From NCBI RefSeq assembly GCF_039621805.1, contig NZ_CP155073.1:3348001-3412000 (forward strand): a DNA stretch of 64,000 nt. The letters are read 5' to 3'. Below, one piece after another: positions 46,324 to 54,265 of this stretch; positions within the stretch are counted from its first letter, which is position 1, and each line of letters opens with the position of its first letter. The stretch comes from Paraburkholderia sp. PREW-6R (lineage in GTDB: Bacteria > Pseudomonadota > Gammaproteobacteria > Burkholderiales > Burkholderiaceae). The notes beneath the pieces were generated by a model. The model did no database searches. It was not told where the DNA came from and saw nothing but the letters and a program-made list of their open reading frames with translations. The position numbers and the translations under genes are program-made.

Positions 46324-49300
46324 CCACGCCAATCCACGAAGGCCGCGCGAACCTGTCGGCGTGGGCCTTGCGACATCGCGCGCTCGTCGTTTTCATCACG
46401 GCGCTAACCACCCTCATGGGCATTCTGGCCTACACCCGGCTCGCGCAGTCCGAAGATCCGCCGTTCACGCTGCGGGTCATGGTGATCCAGACGCGCTGGC
46501 CCGGCGCAACGGCCCGTCAGATGCAGGAAGAAGTCACTGACCGGATCAGCCGGAAACTTGAGGAACTGCCGTCCACCGATTATCTGAACAGCTATTCCCG
46601 TCCCGGCGAATCGACCATCTTCTTTGCGATGAAGGACTCGTTGCCCGCTACGGAGATCCAGCCTACCTGGTATCAGGTGCGCAAAAAAGTCGGCGACCTT
46701 TCACCCACGCTGCCCATGGGTGTTCAGGGCCCGTACTTCAACGACGAATTCGGCGACGTCTACACGCACCTGTATGTGCTAAGCGGCGACGGCTTTTCAC
46801 CGGCCCAGTTGCACGACTATGCGGACACACTGCGCACGGCTTTGCTGCGCGTGCCTGGCGTGGCGAAAGTCGACTACTTCGGCGACCCCGACGAGCATTT
46901 TTACATCGATATTCCGAACGCGAAGCTGGCGGCTCTCGGCGTGTCGCCACAACGGATCGCGGACGCTATCCGCGCGCAGAACGCTATTGCGTATGCGGGG
47001 ATGATCAACACCTCCGGCGACCGCGTGCAGGTGCGCACAAGCGGGCAATTCCGCACGGAGGCGCAGCTCGCCGGCATGCTGTTGCGTATCGACGGCCACA
47101 CCTTCCGGCTTGGCGACATCGCCACGATCACGCGCGGCGACGACGACCCGCCTCTCACGCAGATGCGTTTCGAAGGACAAGCGGTACTCGGCATCGGTAT
47201 CACGATGAAGCCCGACGGCGATGTGCTGCGTCTTGGGCACGCGCTCGATGCCGAAACGCGCCGTTTGCAAAGCGGCTTGCCCGCCGGGCTGAAGCTCGTG
47301 CAGGTCGCGAACATGTCGCACGCGGTCGCCGATTCGGTCGACGACTTTCTCGAAGCCGTCGCCGAGGCCATCGCGATCGTGCTGGCCGTCAGTCTGTTGT
47401 CGCTCGGCGTGCGCGCGGGTCTGATCGTCGCGATCTCGGTGCCGGTGGTCCTCGCCGTCACGGCGACGTGCATGCAACTGTTCGATATCGGCCTGAACAA
47501 GGTGTCGCTCGGCACGCTGGTGCTGTCGCTTGGGCTGCTGGTCGACGACGCCATCATCGCCGTCGAGACGATGATCGTGAAGCTCTCGCAGGGCTGGGAC
47601 CGCGCGCGCGCCGCTGCTTTTGCCTATACGAGCACGGCTTTTCCGATGCTGACCGGCACGCTGGTCACAGTGGCGGGCTTCCTGCCTATCGTGCTCGCGA
47701 GGTCGAGCACCGGCGAATACACGCGCGCGATCTTTCAGGTTTCCAGCATCGCGCTGCTGGCATCGTGGCTTGCCGCCGTCGCGCTAATTCCGTTGCTTGG
47801 CTACTGGCTGCTGCCGGAGCATCGCCCCGCGGCCACCCATCCATCCCGAGCGACACCCGTGTCCGCGCATGAGCACGCTCTCTACGGCACGTTGTTCTAT
47901 CGCCGGTTGCAGGGCTGGATCGGCTGGTGCGTCGCGCGGCGCTGGATCGTACTCACCGCCACGGCGCTGCTGTTCATCGTGTCGCTGGCCGGTTTCGCGC
48001 TCGTGCCGCAACAATTTTTCCCCAGCTCGGACCGTCCTGAACTTCTGGTGGATGTGCGGCTCCCGGAGAGCGCATCGTTCGAAGCGACGTTGTCCGAAGC
48101 GAAGCGTTTCGAGCACGCACTCAACGGGCTTCCCGGAATCGATCATTCGATCAGCTTCGTCGGCACCGGCGCGCCGCGCTTTTATCTGCCGTTGAACCAG
48201 CAGTTGCCGCAACCGAATGTTGCGCAGTTCGTCGTCACGGCCAAGTCGGCGCAAGAGCGGGAAAAGCTGGCGACGAAACTGGAGCGCCTTCTGGCCGAAC
48301 GTTTTCCAGCGCTGCGGACACGGCTCACGCGTCTGGAGAGCGGACCGCCGGTTGGCTACGCAGTGCAATTCCGCGTGATGGGGCCCGACCTTGCCACCGT
48401 GCGCAGGATTGCGCGGAAAGTGGACGCCGTCATGCGCGCGTCGCCCGCCACGCGCGACGTCCATCTGAACTCGGACGGTCCGTCGGAACGCTCCGTGAGT
48501 GTCGAGATCAACGAGACGAAAGCGCGCGAGCTGGAGATCACCTCCGAGGACGTGTCCAATCTGCTCGCCATGACGCTGTCCGGCTACCCCGTCACCCAGT
48601 ACCGCGAGCGCGACCGGCTGATCGGCGTCGAACTCCGGGCGCCGCGCAGCGAGCGCAGCAGCCCGGGCGCTCTCGCGTCACTGTCCGTTCCCACGCCGCA
48701 CGGTGCGGTCACGCTCGGCACGCTCGCGCAGATTCGCTATGGGCTCGAAGACAGCGTGATCTGGGAGCGCAACGGTCAACCGGCCGTGACCGTGCAGTCG
48801 GATGTGCGAGGGAAGGCGCAAGGGATCGATGTCGGTCAGGCAATCGACCGGCAACTCGACGCGCTACGCTCGCAATTGCCGGACGGCTATCGCATCGAGA
48901 TGGGCGGCCCCGCTGAGGAAAGCGCGAGGGCGCAAGCCTCCATTGCCGCACAGATGCCGGTCATGCTGATCGTCGTCCTGACCTTGCTGATGATCCAGCT
49001 GCAAAGCTTTTCCCGCGTGATGATGGTCCTGACGACCGCCCCGCTCGGCCTGATCGGCGTGGTCGCGGCGTTGCTGCTGTTCGGCAAGCCGTTCGGCTTC
49101 GCCGCGATGCTCGGGGTGATCGCCATGTTCGGCATCATCATGCGCAACTCGGTGATTCTCGTGGACCAGATCGAAAAGGACATTGCCTCGGGACAGCCGC
49201 GCGGTGATGCGATCGTCGACGCGACGGTGCGCCGCTTCCGGCCGATCATGCTCACCGCCGCCGCGGCCGTGCTCGCGCTGGTGCCGCTGCTCAGTTCGAA

Positions 49301-49454
49301 CTTCTTCGGCGCGATGGCCACGGCGCTGATGGGCGGCATCACCTGCGCCACGCTGCTCACCGTGGTCTATGTGCCTGCGCTCTATGCGGCTGCGTTTCGC
49401 GTGCGCCCGAACGAGTGCGGCGTCGATGCACGGCCTGAAGCGGAGGGCGCATGA
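46320..49454 (+). CDS. RND-family efflux transporter (inner membrane)
   Basis: A 1044-residue RND pump with 12 transmembrane segments and two large periplasmic loops. Family marks include TRWPGATARQMQEEVTD early, the proton-relay segment LVLSLGLLVDDAIIAVETM in TM4 (two Asp), and FGIIMRNSVILVDQIEKD in the second half. It is nearer to the HAE1/heavy-metal-type branch than to AcrB in arrangement, but the substrate cannot be read from sequence. It is part of the adaptor-pump-channel set inside the biosynthetic operon. Confidence 0.9.
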   Translation: MTTPIHEGRANLSAWALRHRALVVFITALTTLMGILAYTRLAQSEDPPFTLRVMVIQTRWPGATARQMQEEVTDRISRKLEELPSTDYLNSYSRPGESTIFFAMKDSLPATEIQPTWYQVRKKVGDLSPTLPMGVQGPYFNDEFGDVYTHLYVLSGDGFSPAQLHDYADTLRTALLRVPGVAKVDYFGDPDEHFYIDIPNAKLAALGVSPQRIADAIRAQNAIAYAGMINTSGDRVQVRTSGQFRTEAQLAGMLLRIDGHTFRLGDIATITRGDDDPPLTQMRFEGQAVLGIGITMKPDGDVLRLGHALDAETRRLQSGLPAGLKLVQVANMSHAVADSVDDFLEAVAEAIAIVLAVSLLSLGVRAGLIVAISVPVVLAVTATCMQLFDIGLNKVSLGTLVLSLGLLVDDAIIAVETMIVKLSQGWDRARAAAFAYTSTAFPMLTGTLVTVAGFLPIVLARSSTGEYTRAIFQVSSIALLASWLAAVALIPLLGYWLLPEHRPAATHPSRATPVSAHEHALYGTLFYRRLQGWIGWCVARRWIVLTATALLFIVSLAGFALVPQQFFPSSDRPELLVDVRLPESASFEATLSEAKRFEHALNGLPGIDHSISFVGTGAPRFYLPLNQQLPQPNVAQFVVTAKSAQEREKLATKLERLLAERFPALRTRLTRLESGPPVGYAVQFRVMGPDLATVRRIARKVDAVMRASPATRDVHLNSDGPSERSVSVEINETKARELEITSEDVSNLLAMTLSGYPVTQYRERDRLIGVELRAPRSERSSPGALASLSVPTPHGAVTLGTLAQIRYGLEDSVIWERNGQPAVTVQSDVRGKAQGIDVGQAIDRQLDALRSQLPDGYRIEMGGPAEESARAQASIAAQMPVMLIVVLTLLMIQLQSFSRVMMVLTTAPLGLIGVVAALLLFGKPFGFAAMLGVIAMFGIIMRNSVILVDQIEKDIASGQPRGDAIVDATVRRFRPIMLTAAAAVLALVPLLSSNFFGAMATALMGGITCATLLTVVYVPALYAAAFRVRPNECGVDARPEAEGA

Positions 49455-50956
49455 AGACCTTCGCTATGTGCCGCGCTTCGCGGACCGTTGTGCGCATCGC
49501 CGCGCTGATCGGCCTGTCGGCCTGCTCGTTCGCTCCGTCGGCCGTCCCGCCCGCGGTGCCCGAACCGCCCCGCTACGGCGCCGACATCACGCCTGAGCGA
49601 ACTGTCGCGGCGCAAGGCGCGGCGCAGCACTTTATCCGGCAAGCGCAGCCCGTGCCCGCGTGGTGGCGGCTGTATCAGAACGGGACGCTCGACGCGTTAA
49701 TCGACGAAGGTTTGCGCAACAGCCCGACACTGGAAGCCGCCGACCGCAGACTCGCCGCCGCGCGAGACCAGTTGCGCGCGAGTGTCGGCAGCGCGTGGCT
49801 GCCTTCGCTCGACATGGTCGGCGCGGCGTCGCGAGCGGCGATACCGGGCATCGTCGAGGGTGGCCCGGACGCTTACCGGTATGACGTCTTTGCCGGCCGT
49901 CTGGAAGCCAGCTACAACTTCGATCTGTTCGGCGCGACGCGTTATGCCAATGCCGCACTTGCCGCACGGGTCGATCTGCAAGCGTTCCAGTTCGACGCCG
50001 CGCGGCGTGCGCTCGCGGCGAATATCGTGACGACGGTCATCGCAGCGGCGGCTCTGCGCGAACAGATCGGCGCAACTGAACGGCTGGTGGCCCTTGCCGA
50101 CGAACTTGCGTCCGAAGCGCAGCAACGAGAACAGGCCGGCGCGCTGTCGCTCGCGGACGTGATCACCGCGCGCCAGAACGCCTCCACGCTCGCGGCCAGC
50201 CTGCCCGCGCTGCGCCAGCAGCATGCCACCGCGCAGCATGCGCTCGCCGCGTTGCTCGGGCGCACGCCGGACCATGCGCCGCCGGACATCGGCCTGGCAG
50301 ATTTGCACCTGCCGGAGCAAATTCCGGTGGTCATCCCATCGAGCCTGCTGAAGTCGCGCCCCGACATTCAAGCCGCCGAAGCCGCACTCAAAGCGGCTGC
50401 GTCTGACGTTGGGGCCGCGACGGCCCGGTTCTTTCCCGACATCTCGCTGAGTGCAGCGTTCGGACGCGGCGGGTTGAGCGTGCTGCCCGCGCTGTCCGGA
50501 GCGGGGGCGATCTGGAGCGCGAGCGCCTGGGTCTCGCAGCCGCTCTTTCACGGCGGAGCGCTGGTGGCGCAGCGCAAAAGCGCACTGCACACGTACGAGG
50601 CCGCCGCGGCTGACTATCGCGGCACGGTCCTGTCGGCGTTCGCCGATGTGTCGGACGCGCTTGCCGCACTCGTCCACGACGCGCAGGCGCTCGATGCCGC
50701 GCACGCCGCCGCGAGCGATGCCCAAGCGCTGGCGGAACTGACCCACGCACGTTTGAGTGCAGGCGCGGTGCCGGCGTCGGCCGCCCTTCTGGGCGAACAG
50801 CGCTGGATGACAGCGAAGCTCGACGAGATCCGCTATGTCAGCGCGCGGTTAACCGATACGGCGGCCCTCTTCCAGGCAATGGGCAGCCCGGCCGACATCG
50901 ACGCGCCGCCCCTTGCGCCTGCCGCGCAGGCGAGCGTTGTCAATGCGTCACCTTGA
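49451..50956 (+). CDS. outer-membrane efflux lipoprotein (NodT/OprM-type)
   Basis: A 501-residue TolC-like channel protein with a lipobox (IGLSACSFAP, cysteine about residue 25), the PAWWRLYQNGTLDALIDEGLRNSPTLEAADRRLA opening typical of NodT proteins in shortened form here, and two repeats of long helices. It should form the trimeric outer-membrane duct for the pump. The start overlaps the pump stop (ATGA). An approximately 98-base gap to the last gene follows. Confidence 0.88.
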   Translation: MKTFAMCRASRTVVRIAALIGLSACSFAPSAVPPAVPEPPRYGADITPERTVAAQGAAQHFIRQAQPVPAWWRLYQNGTLDALIDEGLRNSPTLEAADRRLAAARDQLRASVGSAWLPSLDMVGAASRAAIPGIVEGGPDAYRYDVFAGRLEASYNFDLFGATRYANAALAARVDLQAFQFDAARRALAANIVTTVIAAAALREQIGATERLVALADELASEAQQREQAGALSLADVITARQNASTLAASLPALRQQHATAQHALAALLGRTPDHAPPDIGLADLHLPEQIPVVIPSSLLKSRPDIQAAEAALKAAASDVGAATARFFPDISLSAAFGRGGLSVLPALSGAGAIWSASAWVSQPLFHGGALVAQRKSALHTYEAAAADYRGTVLSAFADVSDALAALVHDAQALDAAHAAASDAQALAELTHARLSAGAVPASAALLGEQRWMTAKLDEIRYVSARLTDTAALFQAMGSPADIDAPPLAPAAQASVVNASP

Positions 50957-51054
50957 CGGCGCGCACGCTGCGCGCTAGCCACCTCACCCTCTTTCACATG
51001 CGATGCCGGGTGTCGACAAGGCATCGCCCCTTCTGGTCGTCTCACGCAACCCCA

Positions 51055-52890
51055 ATGAATGAAAATATGAGCAGTTCTGCCGACATCGATCTCGACGGTC
51101 TTCGAATCAAATATCTTGCTGAACGCGAAAAGCGCCTTCGGCCCGACGGCAATGCGCAATACCGCCTGCTTTCGCCGCGCGATCATGCACTCGCAGACCC
51201 GTACCGAAAGGCACTGCGCGAGCGCGGCGCCGTTACCGATCCCACCGAGGTCGCTGTGATTGGCGGCGGTCTGGCCGGCATCCTGATGGCGGTCAAACTT
51301 CGTGACGCGGGCTTCGAACACATCCGGATCGTCGAATCAGGCGGCGATTTCGGCGGCACGTGGTACTGGAATCGCTACCCGGGCGCGCAGTGCGACATTG
51401 ATTCCTATCTCTATCTGCCATTGCTTGAAGAAACCGGCTACATGCCGACCGAGAGGTACGCACGAAGCTCCGAAATCCGCGCCCACCTTCAACGTATTGC
51501 CCGGCATTACAACCTGTATCGCGACGTGCTGTTCGAGACGGACGTGAAGTCGCTCGACTGGGACGAGACAAGCGGGCACTGGCACATCACCTCCGCTCAA
51601 GGCGACGCTTTCGACGCCCGCTACGTGTTCGTGAGCAACGGCCCATTTTCCAGTCCGAAGCTGCCGGGTGTCGCCGGCCTGGAAAACTTCGGCGGTCACG
51701 TCTTCCATACCAGCCGGTGGGACTACGCCTATACCGGCGGCGACGAGGCCGGCAATCTCACCGGCCTGTCGGGCAAGCGCGTTGGCATCATCGGAACGGG
51801 CTGTTCGGCGGTTCAATGCATCCCGCACCTCGCCGACAGCGCAGAGCATCTCCATGTATTCCAGCGCACGCCCGCCGCGGTCGACGTGCGGAATAACCAG
51901 CCGACGGACAAAGCCTGGTTCGATGCGCTTCCGCATGGCTGGCAACGCGAGCGCATGAGCAATTTCGTGCGGAACGTGCACAGCTTCGACGTGCGAGAAG
52001 ATCTCGTGAACGACGGCTGGACGCGCTTCGGTCGGGAAGTTGCGCGCCTCGCAGCCGACATGGCTCGGCAGCACCCCGGCGTTGCACCGACGCCGGAAGC
52101 CTTCCAGCATCTGATCGACCTCGCCGACGCCATCACGATGGAAGACATCCGCGCACGCGTGGACCGGGAAGTCACCGATCCTGCGATCGCAAAAAAACTC
52201 AAGCCGTGGTACGGACACTGGTGCAAGCGCCCGGCTTTCCATGATGAATATCTGAAGACGTTCAACCGGCCGAATGTCACGCTCGTGGATACGGATGGAC
52301 ATGGCGTTGAGCGCGTGACTGCGCAGGGTGTCGTCGCGGGCGGGCAGTTGTACAAGCTGGATTGCCTGATACTGGCGACCGGGTTCGAGACCGGCACGAA
52401 TTATGTGAAGCGCCTCGGTTTTGAGATCCACGGGACGGGCGGTGACGCACTGAGCGGGAAATGGGGCAACGGCCTGAGGACGTTTCACGGCATGCACGTT
52501 CACGGCTATCCGAACCTGTTCTTCACCGGCACGACGCAAACTGCAATTACGTACAACTACACCAACATGCTGCTCGAGCAGACCGCGCATCTCGCCCACA
52601 TCCTCGCGCATAGCCATGAAACTGGCGCGACGCGTATCGAAGCGGATGCCGAAGCCGAACAGCAATGGTGCGAAGAGATCCGCAGAATGGCGCCCATGCT
52701 CACGTCCTATTTCACCTACTGCACGCCGAGCTACTTCTCGAACGAGGGCAACCCCGCCGATGCGGCGGGCATTCTGAGCGGCGCATACGGCGCCGACCCG
52801 CAGCTCTTCTGGCAAACATTGCGCGCCTGGCGCGACGAGAAACTTTATCGCGGGCTCACTTTCAGCAAGCCGAACAGGCCAGTGAGATAG
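51055..52890 (+). CDS. Baeyer-Villiger-type flavin monooxygenase
   Basis: A 611-residue FAD/NADPH enzyme with the first Rossmann motif VIGGGLAGILMA, GGTWYWNRYPGAQCD (the GTWYWN element of BVMOs), the fingerprint FGGHVFHTSRWD (pattern FxGxxxHxxxW) and the second GxGxxG in IGTGCSAVQ. The C-terminal half shows ATGFETG. Such enzymes insert oxygen next to a ketone (lactone or ester formation) or oxidise sulfur. Here it is the last gene of the operon and probably a tailoring step. The start is uncertain: ATG 51055 or 51067. A terminator follows for the opposite-strand gene. Confidence 0.85.
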   Translation: MNENMSSSADIDLDGLRIKYLAEREKRLRPDGNAQYRLLSPRDHALADPYRKALRERGAVTDPTEVAVIGGGLAGILMAVKLRDAGFEHIRIVESGGDFGGTWYWNRYPGAQCDIDSYLYLPLLEETGYMPTERYARSSEIRAHLQRIARHYNLYRDVLFETDVKSLDWDETSGHWHITSAQGDAFDARYVFVSNGPFSSPKLPGVAGLENFGGHVFHTSRWDYAYTGGDEAGNLTGLSGKRVGIIGTGCSAVQCIPHLADSAEHLHVFQRTPAAVDVRNNQPTDKAWFDALPHGWQRERMSNFVRNVHSFDVREDLVNDGWTRFGREVARLAADMARQHPGVAPTPEAFQHLIDLADAITMEDIRARVDREVTDPAIAKKLKPWYGHWCKRPAFHDEYLKTFNRPNVTLVDTDGHGVERVTAQGVVAGGQLYKLDCLILATGFETGTNYVKRLGFEIHGTGGDALSGKWGNGLRTFHGMHVHGYPNLFFTGTTQTAITYNYTNMLLEQTAHLAHILAHSHETGATRIEADAEAEQQWCEEIRRMAPMLTSYFTYCTPSYFSNEGNPADAAGILSGAYGADPQLFWQTLRAWRDEKLYRGLTFSKPNRPVR

Positions 52891-52933
52891 CGGAGACCGG
52901 TCGCCCGGAGCGACGTTGATGTTATCCCGAGGC

Positions 52934-52967
52934 AAAAAAATGCCGTTCAGCCCTAGCTGAACGGCAT
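52934..52967 (-). terminator. terminator between the BVMO and LivK-like genes
   Basis: ATGCCGTTCAG (52940-52950) pairs with CTGAACGGCAT (52957-52967); on the minus strand the stem is followed by seven T residues. It ends the livK-like transcript and may also serve as the right border of the biosynthetic operon. Confidence 0.85.
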
Positions 52968-53028
52968 GACCGCAGAGCGGTTTGGATCTACGCGCGAACC
53001 GCGCAATCGTCAGGTGAACCGCGCAGGC

Positions 53029-54177
53029 TTACTTGCCACCCACGCTCTGCAGCGTCGTCCACTTGCCGTCGACGACCTTGTACAACGTGATGCCGCCGTT
53101 CTTCAGATCACCCTTGCTGTCATAAGCGAGCGTCGAGGACGTCACCGCGGGCATCGACGTCTTGGCCAGCACCGGCAGGTACTTGGCCGGATCGGTCGAG
53201 TTCGCCTTCTTCATTGCTTCGAACATGGCCATGGCGCCGTCGTACGCGTACGGCGAGTACGTCTGCACGTCTTCGTTGAAACGCTTCTTGTACTTCGCGA
53301 CGTAGTCCTTGCCGCCCGGCATTTCCTCCAGCGGCAGGCCGGCGAGCGATGCCACCGTGCCGTTCGCCGAGTCACCGGCGATCTGGATGAACGTCGGCGT
53401 GTGGACCATTTCGCCGCCCATCAGCGGCGCCTTGATGCCCAGCGCCTTCATCTGCTTGACCATCGGCGCCGCTTGCGAATCCGCGCCGCCGTAATAGATC
53501 AGGTCCGGGTTGACCGACTTCAGCTTGGTCAGGATCGACTTGAAGTCCACTGCCTTGTCGTTCGTGTATTCGCGATCGACGATCTGGCCGCCCGCTGCCT
53601 TCGCCGCCTTCTCGAACTGATCCGCGAGACCCTGGCCGTAAGCCGTGCGGTCGTCGACGATCACAATCTTCTTCACGCCCAGCGTCTTCACCGCGAACGT
53701 GCCGGCGACCGAACCTTGCTGCGTGTCGGACGTCATCATGCGGAACGTGGTCTTGAAGCCTTGCTGCGTGTATTCAGGCGCCGTCGCCATTGCGATTTCG
53801 GGGATGCCCGCGTTCGCGTAAATGCGCGATGCCGGAATCGTGGTGCCCGAATTGAAGTGGCCGAGCATACCCTTGATACCGTCGTCCACCAGTTTCTGCG
53901 CGACGGTCGTGCCCGTGCGCGGGTCGGCCTGGTCGTCGGCGGAATCCAGCACGAAGCGAACCGGCTTGCCGCCGATCACCGGCTTGGTCGCGTTCATGTC
54001 TTCCACGGCCAGCGTGATGCCGTTCTGGAAGTCTTTGCCGTAGTGCGCCTGCGCGCCCGTCATCGGACCGGCGAAACCGATCTTCACGTCTTCCGTCGAT
54101 TGAGCGTTAGCCGTCCCCGCCAGCGACATTGCCGCAACCAGCGCTGCGCCTGCCAGCTTTGTCATCTTGTGTTGCAT
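53029..54177 (-). CDS. branched-chain amino-acid type ABC substrate-binding protein
   Basis: A 382-residue periplasmic binding protein of the LivJ/LivK group: signal peptide (AGAALVAAMSLAGTANAQ), then VKIGFAGPMTGAQAHYGKD, RFVLDSADDQADPR and a duplicated alpha/beta lobe pattern. It binds branched-chain or related amino acids for an ABC importer; no permease or ATPase genes are adjacent. The ATG at 54177 has AAGGAGAAGC directly upstream. It is followed by a clear terminator and lies just after putA on the same strand. Confidence 0.88.
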   Translation of the reverse strand: MQHKMTKLAGAALVAAMSLAGTANAQSTEDVKIGFAGPMTGAQAHYGKDFQNGITLAVEDMNATKPVIGGKPVRFVLDSADDQADPRTGTTVAQKLVDDGIKGMLGHFNSGTTIPASRIYANAGIPEIAMATAPEYTQQGFKTTFRMMTSDTQQGSVAGTFAVKTLGVKKIVIVDDRTAYGQGLADQFEKAAKAAGGQIVDREYTNDKAVDFKSILTKLKSVNPDLIYYGGADSQAAPMVKQMKALGIKAPLMGGEMVHTPTFIQIAGDSANGTVASLAGLPLEEMPGGKDYVAKYKKRFNEDVQTYSPYAYDGAMAMFEAMKKANSTDPAKYLPVLAKTSMPAVTSSTLAYDSKGDLKNGGITLYKVVDGKWTTLQSVGGK

Positions 54178-54265
54178 AGCTTCTCCTTGGTACCAGGTGT
54201 GATTGGAGCGGTTTTTTGGGGTCGCCATACCGCTTCCATTTTTTGAAAAGATCAATGAGGTTCGC

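Noticed and set aside
52966..54246. 426-residue plus-strand frame opposite the LivK-like gene
   Set aside because: Antisense shadow: the minus strand has signal peptide, binding-protein pattern and a perfect ribosome site, while the plus-strand product is arginine/histidine-rich without family features.
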